Below, piece by piece: positions 42,723 to 51,669 of a stretch of DNA of 64,000 nucleotides. The notes beneath the pieces were generated by a model, which searched no databases, was not told where the DNA came from, and saw only the letters and a list, made by a program, of their open reading frames with translations. Position 1 is the first letter of the stretch. Every line of letters begins with the position of its first letter. Position numbers and translations under genes: made by a program. Source of the stretch: UBA2402 sp037139735 (GTDB lineage: Bacteria > Planctomycetota > Phycisphaerae > Phycisphaerales > UBA1924); the NCBI GenBank assembly GCA_037139735.1, contig JBAXFU010000002.1, positions 1-64,000 on the forward strand, read 5' to 3'.

Positions 42723-43388
42723 ATGCCGACCCCCATCGCCACGAACCTGCTCTCGGCCATCTCCGGATCGTTCCCGTGCCGCCTGCTTGCGGTCCTGATC
42801 GCCGCCGCCATGGTGACGATCATGCCCGGCATGGCCCCTGAGCCCGATCCCGCCCCGCGGCGCTGGCAGCTTGCCATCGAGCCCGGCGCGCTTCGCGTGG
42901 CGTCGGTCGAGGTCGCCGGCAAGGGCCGACTCTCGTACTTCTACTTCACGTACAAGGTCACCAACGGCAGCGGCAATGACCTCCTCTTCGCCCCCTCGTT
43001 CGATCTGGGCGTTGACGCGGGGGGCGTTCGTCGCTCCGGACGCGATGTCCCCGCCGAGGTCACCAAGCAGGTCCTCGCCGACCTCGAGAACAAGGACCTG
43101 CAGGACCAGATCGGGATCGTCGGCATGCTCCCCCAAGGGGAGGAGAATGCCAAGGAGGGCGTGGTGATCTGGCCCGTCAATGAAACCCATCTCGCCGAAG
43201 TCTCGGTGTACGCCGCCGGGTTCAGCGGCGAAATGCGGACCGTCTCGACCAAGGACGCCAAGACCGGCAAGACTTCGACCACCACCGTTCGCAAGACGCT
43301 GATGCTGCGTTTCCAGGCGCCCGGCGACCTGCAGAACGTCGGCCCAGACCCGCTGCCGCTGGTCGAGCAGCGTTGGATCATGCGGTAA
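42723..43388 (+). CDS. Secreted protein of unknown function
   Basis: The 221-residue protein has an N-terminal hydrophobic signal segment (about 18-32) and a beta-rich body with WQLAIEPGALRVASVEVAGKGRLSYFYFTYKVTNGSG and a short C-terminal strand. No motif is recognised. ATG 42723 is the likely start. It diverges from the acetyltransferase gene over 70 bp and precedes rpmA. Confidence 0.65.
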   Translation: MPTPIATNLLSAISGSFPCRLLAVLIAAAMVTIMPGMAPEPDPAPRRWQLAIEPGALRVASVEVAGKGRLSYFYFTYKVTNGSGNDLLFAPSFDLGVDAGGVRRSGRDVPAEVTKQVLADLENKDLQDQIGIVGMLPQGEENAKEGVVIWPVNETHLAEVSVYAAGFSGEMRTVSTKDAKTGKTSTTTVRKTLMLRFQAPGDLQNVGPDPLPLVEQRWIMR

Positions 43389-43407
43389 CGTACGGAGTCC
43401 GAACGGT

Positions 43408-43440
43408 GTGCCGGCTCGCGGGATCGAACCCGCGACTTTC
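43408..43440 (-). pseudogene. tRNA 3'-end-like remnant (T-arm and acceptor strand)
   Basis: On the minus strand, GCGGGTTCGATCCCGC makes a perfect T-arm, followed by a plausible acceptor 3' strand GAGCCGG. No matching 5' acceptor, D-arm or anticodon arm can be folded within 90 bp upstream. This looks like a truncated tRNA or an att-type scar. The same IR CGCGGG/CCCGCG (43417-43434) might alternatively be a hairpin after the secreted protein gene. Confidence 0.4.
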
Positions 43441-43530
43441 CGCAGCCGATCTCGTCGCCTATCATCAAGGCCCGTCCCGCGACCAGTCAGGTTCGCGTCA
43501 GGCACGGAGTTTCAGGAAGGATTTCTCGTC

Positions 43531-43809
43531 ATGGCACACAAGAAGGGGCAGGGTTCAACCAAGAACGGTCGCGACTCCAACCCGCAGTTCCGCGGCATCA
43601 AGCTCTACGGCGGCGAAGTCGCTCAGCCCGGAGCCATCATCGTCCGTCAGGTCGGCACGCCCTTCAAGGCCGGCTTCAACGTCCTGCGGGCCAAGGACGA
43701 CTCCCTCTTCTCCGTGGCCGATGGCACGGTCATCTTCCGCGGCCGCGAGGTCCACGTGAAGCCCTTGGACGAGAAGGCCCCCCAGCCCGCCTGGATGAAG
43801 GCCAACTGA
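43531..43809 (+). CDS. rpmA: 50S ribosomal protein L27
   Basis: The 92-residue L27 shows the family signature: MAHKKGQGSTKNGRDSNPQFRGIKLYGGEVAQPGAIIVRQ. The ribosome site AGGAAGGA is optimal for ATG 43531. L27 stabilises the peptidyl-tRNA 3' end in the 50S centre. In most bacteria rpmA lies right behind rplU (L21); no L21 gene is in the window. A strong terminator follows. Confidence 0.97.
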   Translation: MAHKKGQGSTKNGRDSNPQFRGIKLYGGEVAQPGAIIVRQVGTPFKAGFNVLRAKDDSLFSVADGTVIFRGREVHVKPLDEKAPQPAWMKAN

Positions 43810-43837
43810 GTCGTCTGTCAGCGTGAACGCGATTCCG

Positions 43838-43864
43838 ACGCGAGGGCAGCCCCTCGCGTTTTTT
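43838..43864 (+). terminator. Intrinsic terminator after rpmA
   Basis: ACGCGAGGG (43838-43846), loop CAGC, CCCTCGCGT (43851-43859), then TTTTT: a strong Rho-independent terminator. The convergent proA gene ends 12 bp further, so it may serve both. Confidence 0.9.
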
Positions 43865-43875
43865 ATGCGCGTGCG

Positions 43876-45129
43876 TCACCGGATCTGGCCGTTGCCCGTC
43901 ACGATGAACCGCTCCGTCGTGAGTTCGCCCAGGCCCATGGGTCCGTAGGCATGCAGCCGAGAGGTCGAGATGCCGATCTCGGCCCCGAGCCCCAACGCGC
44001 CTCCGTCGTTGTTGCGAGTGCTGGCGTTGATCACCACGCAGGAAGCGTGCACCCGCTTGGCGAAGGCTTGCTGCACGGCGGGATCGTCCGTGATGATCGC
44101 CTCCGTGTGGTCGGATCCGTGGCGGCGGACGTGATCGATTGCGCCCTCGACGCCGTTGACGACCTTGACGGCGACCACCAGCGACAGGAACTCGACGCCG
44201 AAGTCGGAATCCGATGCTGGCGTCACCGTCGGGCAAAGACGCCGCGTGGCGGCGTCGCCCCGAACCTCGACGCCGCGGGCGGTCATCGCGTCGCACAAGC
44301 GGGGCAGGAACCTCGGCGCGACGGCATGATCGACCAGGATGCACTCGGCGGCGTTGCACGTCGCGGGAGCCGCCGTCTTCGCGCTGACGCAGATCCGTTC
44401 GGCCATGTCGAGGTCGGCCGCCTCGTGCACGAAGATGTGACAGACGCCCCGGTCGTGCGCCAGCACCGGCATGCGGGCGTGGCGCCGGACGAACGAGACG
44501 AGGTCCGGTCCTCCTCGCGGAATCGCAACGTCGATCAGGCCCTCGCAGGCCAGCAGGCCGGCGATGTCATCGCGGTTCGTCGATTCGATCAGTGTCGCTG
44601 ATGCCTCCGGAAGACCGTGCCGCCCCAGGGCCTTGGCGATCAGGTCGAACAAGGTTCGGTTCGATCTCAGGGCCTCCCTCCCGCCCTTGAGAATCGAGGC
44701 GTTGCCCGACCGCAGGCAGAGGGAGAAGGCGTCCACCGTCACGCCGGGCCTCGCCTCGTAGATCATCGCGATGACGCCCAGCGGCATGCGGATCTTCCGC
44801 ACTCGCAAGCCCGATTCGGGCACGACGCGATCCTGCGTGACCGTTCCTTGCGGGGCCGGCAGGGCGGCGACCCGACGCACCGATTCCGACAACCGCGAGA
44901 GCGACGGGGCGTCCAGTTCGAGGCGACGAATCTTGGTTTCGGGAAGGCCGGCGTGGCGTGCCGCCGCGACATCGGCCCGATTCGCGTCGAGCACCTCGTC
45001 GCCGGCCGATTCGAGCATCCCGGCGAGCGTCTCGAGCGTGCCTGCAAGGACGGCCGGAGCGATGTCGGCCAGCGCTTGGGATGCCGCCTTGGCCCGCTCC
45101 GCGATCTGGCGAGGCGATGATAGGTTCAT
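43876..45129 (-). CDS. proA: Glutamate-5-semialdehyde dehydrogenase (gamma-glutamyl phosphate reductase)
   Basis: ProA reduces gamma-glutamyl phosphate to the semialdehyde in proline synthesis. The 417-residue NADPH enzyme has the ALDH-like fold, with MPLGVIAMIYEARPGVTVDAFSLCLRSGNASILKGG and catalytic-region AAPATCNAAECILV (Cys) and ASCVVINASTRNNDGGALGLGAEIGISTSRLHAYGPMGL. It follows proB by 13 bp on the same strand, so the two form an operon. Confidence 0.95.
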   Translation of the reverse strand: MNLSSPRQIAERAKAASQALADIAPAVLAGTLETLAGMLESAGDEVLDANRADVAAARHAGLPETKIRRLELDAPSLSRLSESVRRVAALPAPQGTVTQDRVVPESGLRVRKIRMPLGVIAMIYEARPGVTVDAFSLCLRSGNASILKGGREALRSNRTLFDLIAKALGRHGLPEASATLIESTNRDDIAGLLACEGLIDVAIPRGGPDLVSFVRRHARMPVLAHDRGVCHIFVHEAADLDMAERICVSAKTAAPATCNAAECILVDHAVAPRFLPRLCDAMTARGVEVRGDAATRRLCPTVTPASDSDFGVEFLSLVVAVKVVNGVEGAIDHVRRHGSDHTEAIITDDPAVQQAFAKRVHASCVVINASTRNNDGGALGLGAEIGISTSRLHAYGPMGLGELTTERFIVTGNGQIR

Positions 45130-45142
45130 GATCGATGCGTCC

Positions 45143-46273
45143 TCACACGAGGGCCAGATCGTCTCGGTGGACGACCTCGTCGGCCAGTGAATAACCCAGC
45201 GAGGCCTCGATCTGATCGGAGCGCAGGCCGGCGATCCGCGTGATCTCCTCGCTGCTGTACAGCGTCACGCCCTTGGCGACGGCATCGCCATCGGGGCCTC
45301 GCACGACGACGATGGCGCCCCGGTCGAACACGCCGTCGACACCCGTGACGCCCGAGGGGAGCAGGCTCGCGTGACGCGCTCGCAAGGCCTTGGTCGCGCC
45401 CGCGTCGATTCGGATCGACGCCTTGGGTCTCGCCGCGCCCGTCAGCCAACGGTGACGTGCCGCCATTCGTTCTCCCGAGGGGGCAAAGAGCGTGCCCACC
45501 ACCTCGCCCGACAGGACGCTCGTCAGCACCTCGGGGACGTGGCCCCCGGCGACGATGGTCGGGATTCCCCATCGAGCGCTCATCATCGACGCCGCGAGTT
45601 TGGATGCCATGCCGCCGGTGCCAACCGACGATCGTTCATCCCGGACATGGGTCGCGACGTCGTCGCCCCGGCTCGGATCGGTCGCGACGGTCGGAATCAC
45701 TCGAGATGGATCTCCGTGCTCGTACAAACCCGTCGCCTTGGACAGGATGATCAGGGCGTCGGCGGAAAGCACGTCGGCCGCCAGCGCCGAGAGCATGTCG
45801 TTGTCACCGAACCGGATTTCCTCGTAGCTGACGGTGTCGTTCTCGTTGATGATCGGCAAGACGCCGCGGTCGATCAGTTCGGCCATGGTCCGTCGTGCGT
45901 TGAGGTAGCGTGCCCGATCGCCGAGGTCCTCGGCCGTGAAGAGCACCTGGGCCGCCGTCACGCCGTGGACTCCAAGGGCTCGCGACCACGCCTGCATCAG
46001 GAGGGGCTGCCCCACGGCCGCGGCCGCTTGCTTGAGGGCCACGGTGGCGGGCGGTCGATCAAAGCCCAGCGGCCGAAAGCCGCTCGCCACCGCGCCGGAA
46101 CTGACCACCGCCAGCGAGATGCCCCTGGCCCGAATGGCGGCGAACTGTCGTGCCAGCGAGTGGAATGCCTCCTCGCTCGGCACGCCGTCGGGCGCAATGA
46201 CCGCCGAGCCGATCTTCACGACCAGACGCGTCACCCCGTCGAGATGCTGATGTCGGCGCGCAGCGTCATCCAT
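45143..46273 (-). CDS. proB: Glutamate 5-kinase
   Basis: ProB phosphorylates glutamate, the first and feedback-controlled step of proline synthesis. The 376-residue protein has the amino-acid-kinase domain (VTRLVVKIGSAVIA, NENDTVSYEEIRFGDNDMLSA, GTGGMASKLAAS) and a C-terminal PUA domain (about 285-360). ATG 46273 gives 15 residues before the kinase core; ATG 46306 is an alternative. It lies just ahead of proA. Confidence 0.95.
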   Translation of the reverse strand: MDDAARRHQHLDGVTRLVVKIGSAVIAPDGVPSEEAFHSLARQFAAIRARGISLAVVSSGAVASGFRPLGFDRPPATVALKQAAAAVGQPLLMQAWSRALGVHGVTAAQVLFTAEDLGDRARYLNARRTMAELIDRGVLPIINENDTVSYEEIRFGDNDMLSALAADVLSADALIILSKATGLYEHGDPSRVIPTVATDPSRGDDVATHVRDERSSVGTGGMASKLAASMMSARWGIPTIVAGGHVPEVLTSVLSGEVVGTLFAPSGERMAARHRWLTGAARPKASIRIDAGATKALRARHASLLPSGVTGVDGVFDRGAIVVVRGPDGDAVAKGVTLYSSEEITRIAGLRSDQIEASLGYSLADEVVHRDDLALV

Positions 46274-46402
46274 GATCGATCGCCCTGCACCGCATTCATC
46301 GTCCATGGCTAAGGCGTCCTTGCGGCCGCGATCTGCGAGATGAAGGCAGATCGCAGGCAGCCCCGCCGAGTCACCTGCTCCGGGCACTCCCGACCCGGGG
46401 AA

Positions 46403-47245
46403 TCAGGCCATCGCCGAACGAATGCGGGCGATCGACGTGAGCAACGATCGCATCTCGGCGAGTGGCAGCATCGTGCTCGAATCGCTCATCCCCCGCTTGG
46501 GTTCCGGGTGGCATTCGATGAAGAGGGCATGGACGCCCGCCGCCGTCGCGGCCCTCGCCAAGAGCGGCGCCCGGTCGGGTCTTCCGCCGGTCTGCTCGCC
46601 GGTGCCGGGGAGCTGCGTCGAGTGCGTGCAATCGAAGCACACGGGCGGCGATCCTCCCTCGGCCGGCAGTTCCATGAGGTCGCCCAGTCCCAGAAAGTCG
46701 TTGACCAGCCGGCCATACCCGAAGAAGGTCCCCCGCTCCGTCAGCATCACGTTGACGCAGCCTGCTTCGGCCAGCTTGCGAACCGCGCCGCCCATCTCCC
46801 CCGGCGACATGAACTGTCCCTTCTTGACGTTGACCCCCCTGCCATTGGCGGCCGCCGCCTGGCCCGCTGCGCACAGAAGGTCGGTCTGACGACACAGGAA
46901 CGCCGGGATCTGGATCAGGTCCACGACCTCGGCCACCGGGGCCGCCTGGGAGGGTTCGTGAATGTCCGTGGTGGCGGGAACCCCCAGGGTCTGCTTGATC
47001 GTCGCGAACCAACTCAGCCCCTTCACGAGGCCCGGCCCGCGTGCCGACCTGATGCTCGACCGATTCGCCTTGTCGAAGGAGGCCTTGAAGACGAACGCAA
47101 GTCCCAGTTCGCGACAGATGTCCCGCACCGTGGTTCCCACCTCGAGTCCCAACTCGAGCGACTCGAGCATGCAGGGGCCGGCGATGATCACCGGACCTCC
47201 ACGCTGGCCCACCTCGATGTCGCCGACAAGGCACGTTCGTGTCAT
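46403..47245 (-). CDS. kdsA: 3-deoxy-8-phosphooctulonate synthase (Kdo-8-P synthase)
   Basis: KdsA condenses phosphoenolpyruvate with arabinose-5-phosphate for Kdo in lipopolysaccharide. The 280-residue protein has IIAGPCMLES, FKASFDKANRSS, GVPATTDIHEPSQAAPVAEVVDLIQIPAFLCRQTDLL, NVKKGQFMSPGEM, CFDCTHSTQLPG and ECHPEPKRGMSD. Presence of Cys in the early GPC motif is typical of metal-dependent forms, though this is inference. Start is ATG 47245. It is in the minus-strand run with the small membrane protein genes upstream. Confidence 0.94.
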   Translation of the reverse strand: MTRTCLVGDIEVGQRGGPVIIAGPCMLESLELGLEVGTTVRDICRELGLAFVFKASFDKANRSSIRSARGPGLVKGLSWFATIKQTLGVPATTDIHEPSQAAPVAEVVDLIQIPAFLCRQTDLLCAAGQAAAANGRGVNVKKGQFMSPGEMGGAVRKLAEAGCVNVMLTERGTFFGYGRLVNDFLGLGDLMELPAEGGSPPVCFDCTHSTQLPGTGEQTGGRPDRAPLLARAATAAGVHALFIECHPEPKRGMSDSSTMLPLAEMRSLLTSIARIRSAMA

Positions 47246-47271
47246 GCCGCCAGCGTATGCGCCGGCCGACC

Positions 47272-47883
47272 TCATTCGCCCGACGCATCCCGCGTGCGCG
47301 GGCTCGGCGTGGTGCGGAGTGCTCGATAGGTTGCCGCGGCATGCTTGACCCCGGCCCAACTCGACCTCGCCGCCACGGCCATCACCGTGGCCATCTGGCG
47401 GCCGCCTCGCCCGACCGTGCTCAACCCTTGGCGCACCCCGACGGGCGGCCCTGCGGCCCGTCGTCCGCGTGCGGCGGCCGCGTTGTCATGGCGGATGAGG
47501 CGGGATGCCCCCTCGAGCGTCGATTCGACCGAACGAGCGTTCGCGGATCGGGCAGGTGCGGGCGGTTCAACGCGCCGCGCGGACCTGCCCCCGAAGAACG
47601 CGGAACCCACGAAGGCGAGCAGGCCGACCCAGCCGAACGCCATCCACGCTCGCGGCGTGCTCAGCACGTCGTCCCGGGCGAGCAAGGAGGCCCCGACAGC
47701 TCCGATCGCGATGATTCCGACCGCCGATCGGTAGCAGGCCCGCATTCGGCCGGAGGGGGTGTTCCAGGCGTCGCGCATGGAGGTGCCGTCCCCGAACGCC
47801 CACCAGATGATCCCATAGGCCCGCCACGCGAGCCGACACGGCAGCCGTACCACGTTGACGAGCATCATCAGTGCGCTGAGCAT
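47272..47883 (-). CDS. Membrane-associated protein of unknown function
   Basis: The 203-residue protein has two to three hydrophobic segments (about 1-15, 52-68, 78-96) followed by a basic, serine/alanine-rich tail. No family is recognised. Start ATG 47883 is a choice among in-frame codons; the upstream extension is low-complexity. It lies 26 bp before kdsA and follows the 87-residue membrane protein, so probably the same transcript. Confidence 0.55.
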   Translation of the reverse strand: MLSALMMLVNVVRLPCRLAWRAYGIIWWAFGDGTSMRDAWNTPSGRMRACYRSAVGIIAIGAVGASLLARDDVLSTPRAWMAFGWVGLLAFVGSAFFGGRSARRVEPPAPARSANARSVESTLEGASRLIRHDNAAAARGRRAAGPPVGVRQGLSTVGRGGRQMATVMAVAARSSWAGVKHAAATYRALRTTPSPRTRDASGE

Positions 47884-47960
47884 GACCGTTGGCCCTCGCT
47901 GCCGCAGTCCTGCGGCAGTGTCTCGTTGGGAAAACGGTTCGATCGGTTGCACCCCGAAGG

Positions 47961-48224
47961 TCAACGTCGCGGCGGCGATCCCATCGGACCCCGGGTCGGC
48001 GGCACGTTGGGGTCGACAACCACCTCGGGGGTGACCGGGGTCGGCGATTCCTTGACCGATTGCTCGCGAAGCAAGGCGGCCCGTTCCTCGGCTTGCTGCT
48101 CCCGAGAGACGCCCGGGGAAGGCATGAGCGTGAAGGCCATGTATCCGCCCGCCGCGAGAAGGAGACCGACCAGCAGCAGCCACGTGGCGGACGATGGCTT
48201 CTTGGGACCGCCGCGATCGGTCAT
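47961..48224 (-). CDS. Small single-pass membrane protein
   Basis: The 87-residue protein has one membrane helix (about 14-33, ATWLLLVGLLLAAGGYMAF) and a Pro/Val-rich tail facing the periplasm. ATG 48224 overlaps the stop of the prepilin-like gene (ATGA), so the two are coupled. This suggests a helper of that protein. No known family seen. Confidence 0.65.
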   Translation of the reverse strand: MTDRGGPKKPSSATWLLLVGLLLAAGGYMAFTLMPSPGVSREQQAEERAALLREQSVKESPTPVTPEVVVDPNVPPTRGPMGSPPRR

Positions 48225-49168
48225 CGCAGATCCCTCCCGCGGATGCCGTCACGGGTGGCCCAGAAGAAGGCCGGGTTGCCGTACGTCCAGCGGAACCGCG
48301 GCAGGCCGAACTGGATGTACGGGCTGCCCATCTCCCCCTCGCCGGGTTCCCATCGACCCGACGGATAGAGCATCAAGGGCGTGTCGCGATCTGCGGGAGC
48401 CGCGGTGTCGAGGATGATGTCGGCCATGGGGACGCTCCTCGCGCTGCCATCGACGAGCGCGACCTGCGGGCGGGCCGCCGCGGTGTTCCACATCGGCTGA
48501 TTCTTGTGCGAGTAGTCCTTGCCTTCGAAGAGGAGCACCTTGGAGGCGGGGATCAGCGTGTCGGAGACCAAGTTCCGCCTGAAGAACCACTGGTTGGAGG
48601 TGGCGCCCGTCAGGCGGTACGGAGGCACGAAGCGCCGCGGATCCTGCCAGAAGACCGGCGGATACCAGTACGAGCAGGGAAAGATCCACTCGAGGTTCGA
48701 CTGCGCATTGGCGTCGTTGTTCTCCTTGAACCACAACTGCAGGTCGCGGTCGTCCGGCGCGACGTTCGACTTGGCCCGCGACGTGATGTCGGCATCCTGA
48801 TACAGCGTGTGGGCGAGCCAGTGGTATCCGTACGACTCCGATCCGCTGTTGCTGTACGGAGGGCCGTACGCCCAGCCGTACTGTCCGAAGGCGTACCCCC
48901 CCGGCGGCCGCTGCACCCACACCCATGGTTGCGAAATCGTGTCGTTGCCCGCCTTGAACGGGTTCACGAAGGAGTCCTTCCAGTCGATGGCGTAGGCGGC
49001 CATGTACTGGCTGTTGCTCCGCAGGTTCACCCTGCTGGCGGCACGACGGGCTTCGGTCCGGGCCTTGCCCAGCGAAGGAAGCAGAATGCCAATCAGAAGC
49101 GCGATGATCGCGATGACCACCAGCAACTCGATCAGCGTGAACGCTCGGGTTCGACGGTGCACCATCAT
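48221..49168 (-). CDS. Prepilin-type N-terminal cleavage/methylation protein
   Basis: The 315-residue protein starts with a short basic leader and the type IV pilin signature RAFTLIELLVVIAIIALLIGILLPSLGKAR; the prepilin peptidase cuts before Phe and Phe is methylated. The large C-terminal body contains the planctomycete-type VDGSARSVPMADI motif near the end. Such proteins are often secreted or pseudopilins. Two ATGs (49168, 49165) follow GGAGGA. Coupled to the small membrane protein gene. Confidence 0.85.
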   Translation of the reverse strand: MMVHRRTRAFTLIELLVVIAIIALLIGILLPSLGKARTEARRAASRVNLRSNSQYMAAYAIDWKDSFVNPFKAGNDTISQPWVWVQRPPGGYAFGQYGWAYGPPYSNSGSESYGYHWLAHTLYQDADITSRAKSNVAPDDRDLQLWFKENNDANAQSNLEWIFPCSYWYPPVFWQDPRRFVPPYRLTGATSNQWFFRRNLVSDTLIPASKVLLFEGKDYSHKNQPMWNTAAARPQVALVDGSARSVPMADIILDTAAPADRDTPLMLYPSGRWEPGEGEMGSPYIQFGLPRFRWTYGNPAFFWATRDGIRGRDLR

Positions 49169-49291
49169 GGGTCCTCCACGCGGGGGGCGGAGGTCGGGCC
49201 GGAGAACCCGGCAGACCGACCGGAGCGACGGAACTTGCCCGGATCGCATGATACCCGATTCAACCTCAGCCGTACACGCCCAGACGCCATT

Positions 49292-49993
49292 TCACGTCGG
49301 CGAGGCCGTCCAGCCTCCCGTCGCCGGCCCCGGCGAGGGCCAAGGGGGGGGCTGACGCCCTGCATGCCGCTCGAGCAGCGTCCGGTAGGCGGCATCGGAG
49401 ATCTCGTAGGCCCCGAATCGCTCCGTGTGCTCGTTGATGATCTGGGCGTCCAGCACCGAAAACCCCACTCGTCGCAGGAGTCCGACCAGTTCAACCAAGG
49501 CGATCTTGCCCGCGTCGCTGCCCCCCAGATCCGGCCGGCAATACATCGATTCGGCGCAGAACACGCCCCCGATCGCCACGCCGTAGACCCCGCCGACCAA
49601 CCGCTTCTCGCCGCCCGGTTCGTCAATCCACGCTTCGACGCTGTGCGCGTGTCCGCCGCGATGGAACAGGTCGAAGAGCGAGATGATCTCGGGGTGCAGC
49701 CACGTGCCCGTTTCGCCCGCTCGCGGCACGTTCGCGCACTCGCGGATCACCTCGCCGAAGGCCGTGTCCGTCAGGAGGACGAAGGGCCGTTTGCGAAGCC
49801 GCCTCGACAGCGTGCGGCCGACGTGGAAGCGTTCGTCGAGCGGCACGATCCCGCGTCGCCGCGATCGGTACCAGGTCACCTCCCCGTCGGCATCGCCCAT
49901 CGGGAACCACCCTCGCCTGTACAACGCGAGCGCGTTGGCGAGCAGTTCCGAATCGACCGGCTCGGGCGTGATGTCTCCGTCCGACGACGACAT
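49292..49993 (-). CDS. aat: Leucyl/phenylalanyl-tRNA--protein transferase
   Basis: Aat adds Leu or Phe to proteins with basic N-termini (N-end rule). The 233-residue protein has YRRGWFPMGDADGEVTWYRSRRRGIVPLDERFHVGRTLSRRLRK, LVGGVYGVAIGGVFCAESMYCRPDLGGSDAGKIALVELV and GFSVLDAQIINEHTERFGA. The C-terminus is Pro-rich. ATG 49993 is the start. It diverges from the PH-domain protein. Confidence 0.92.
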   Translation of the reverse strand: MSSSDGDITPEPVDSELLANALALYRRGWFPMGDADGEVTWYRSRRRGIVPLDERFHVGRTLSRRLRKRPFVLLTDTAFGEVIRECANVPRAGETGTWLHPEIISLFDLFHRGGHAHSVEAWIDEPGGEKRLVGGVYGVAIGGVFCAESMYCRPDLGGSDAGKIALVELVGLLRRVGFSVLDAQIINEHTERFGAYEISDAAYRTLLERHAGRQPPPWPSPGPATGGWTASPT

Positions 49994-50073
49994 GCCGAAT
50001 GGTTGCCCGGTTGGCGACCCGACGCGACGGGGCCGTCTTCCTGCGATCGTCGTCCGGCGCGTACCCTCGCTCC

Positions 50074-50682
50074 ATGGCCACACTCACCTGCGACCGCTGC
50101 CGAAAGCCATTTGCCGCCGACGGCGCAATGCCGGGCGACAAGGTGGCGTGTCCTTCCTGCGGCGACGTCACCGTCGTCAAGGCTTCGGCCGCGAGCGATC
50201 CTGCGGTCGCGGCAGGCTTTCCCGCTCGGGACGGCCCCGAAACCGAACTGCTCCGCCTCAGCCCGGTGCTCTTCCGCTCGCACCCGGGCCGATTCGCGAT
50301 GCTCTCGCTGGGCATCATCGGCGGCGTGGTCGCGGTCGTGCTGGGCCTGATGAAGCACTCGGTTCCGCTGGCCGCCATCGGCGGCGGCGTCGCCGTGGCG
50401 TGCGCCATCGCCTTCGTGGTGTGGAAGATCTTCAGCCTGCACGACGGGTTGCTCATCACCACTCGACGGGTCGTCGATCGCGAGGGTCTGCTCAGCAAGA
50501 ACACCAGCGAGGTGATGATCAAGGACATCAGGCAGGTGGTGATCCAGCAGTCGTTCTTCGAGCGGTTGTTCAACGTCGGCACGATCTCCTTCTCGAGTTC
50601 CGCGGGCGACGGCGTCGAGGTGAGCATGGAGCACGTCGCCAAGCCCGAGCACGTCAAACGCGTGGTCGACCTTTATCGCTGA
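50074..50682 (+). CDS. Zinc-ribbon protein with membrane segments and PH domain
   Basis: The 202-residue protein has an N-terminal zinc ribbon (CDRC...CPSC), two membrane segments (about 75-120), and a C-terminal bacterial PH (bPH2/YdbT-like) domain (TTRRVVDREGLLSKNTSEVMIKDIRQVVIQQSFFERLFNVGTISFSSS). Such PH proteins are linked to membrane stress and lipid contact. It precedes fabD by 36 bp. Confidence 0.8.
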   Translation: MATLTCDRCRKPFAADGAMPGDKVACPSCGDVTVVKASAASDPAVAAGFPARDGPETELLRLSPVLFRSHPGRFAMLSLGIIGGVVAVVLGLMKHSVPLAAIGGGVAVACAIAFVVWKIFSLHDGLLITTRRVVDREGLLSKNTSEVMIKDIRQVVIQQSFFERLFNVGTISFSSSAGDGVEVSMEHVAKPEHVKRVVDLYR

Positions 50683-50718
50683 GTGCAAACTCGGCGCAAT
50701 CTCTCCTACCATCGGCCC

Positions 50719-51669
50719 ATGTCGATGAACACCGTGGTGCTGTGCCCGGGTCAAGGAGCCCAGGCCGTTGGAATGGGCAAGGCGTGGTTCGATGCGTCTC
50801 CCGTGGCGAAGGCGACCTTCGATGAGGCCGACCGCGTGCTCGGAGGCCGGCTCGGCGCGAGCCTTTCTTCCCTCTGCTTCGAAGGTCCGGCCGAGCGACT
50901 CAACCAGACCGATGTCAGCCAGCCGGCCATCTACGTCACCTCCGTGGCGTGCTGGCGGGCCATCAAGTCCGCTTGCGGCGAGGTGCCGCTTGCAGCCGCG
51001 GCCGGGCTCTCCCTTGGCGAGTACACCGCGCTGCATGTCGCCGGGGCAGTCTCGTTCGAGCATGGCCTGGAACTCGTCGCGCTCCGCGGCAGGGCCATGC
51101 AGGATGCCGCGGACAGCCCCGAAGCGAGGGCCGGCGGCGGTGGAGGCATGATCGCTTTGATCGGCGCCACCGACGAGCAGGCCGAACAGATCTGCTCGAA
51201 GGCCCGAGGCGACCAGGTCCTGGTCTGCGCCAACTTCAACGCGCCGGGCCAGGTGGTCCTTTCAGGCCACAAGCAGGCCTGCGAAAGGGCCGGGGGCGTC
51301 GCCGGCGAGATGGGGCTGAGGAGTTCCCTCTTGGCCGTCGCCGGGGCCTTTCACTCGCCGCTCATGGCCCAGGCCGCCGCGAGGCTCGCCGATGCCCTCG
51401 CCAAGACCCCGATCGCCCTTCCGACGTGCCGCGTCATTGCCAACGTCACTGCCCGGCCGCACGAGGCGGATCCGGCGTCCATCCGTCGCCTGCTGGTCGA
51501 GCAGTTGACCAGCCCCGTCCGCTGGGCCCAGTCGTGTGCCTTCCTCGCGGCCGAGGCGGTTCCGGGCGGTCAGGCGGACTACATTGAGGTGGCCCCGGGC
51601 AAGACCCTCATGGGCCTCATGCGGCGTATCGACAAGAACATCAAGGTGGCTTGCCATGACACCCCCTAA
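50719..51669 (+). CDS. fabD: Malonyl-CoA:ACP transacylase
   Basis: FabD transfers malonyl groups to acyl carrier protein for fatty-acid synthesis. The 316-residue protein has CPGQGAQAVGMG, catalytic Ser98 in AGLSLGEYTALH, Arg (ALRGRAM) and His in AGAFHSPLM. The residue before Ser98 is Leu where most FabDs have His (GHSLG); the GLSLG variant is seen in other phyla. Start is ATG 50719. Its last codons overlap the ATG of the lipoprotein gene. Confidence 0.94.
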   Translation: MSMNTVVLCPGQGAQAVGMGKAWFDASPVAKATFDEADRVLGGRLGASLSSLCFEGPAERLNQTDVSQPAIYVTSVACWRAIKSACGEVPLAAAAGLSLGEYTALHVAGAVSFEHGLELVALRGRAMQDAADSPEARAGGGGGMIALIGATDEQAEQICSKARGDQVLVCANFNAPGQVVLSGHKQACERAGGVAGEMGLRSSLLAVAGAFHSPLMAQAAARLADALAKTPIALPTCRVIANVTARPHEADPASIRRLLVEQLTSPVRWAQSCAFLAAEAVPGGQADYIEVAPGKTLMGLMRRIDKNIKVACHDTP

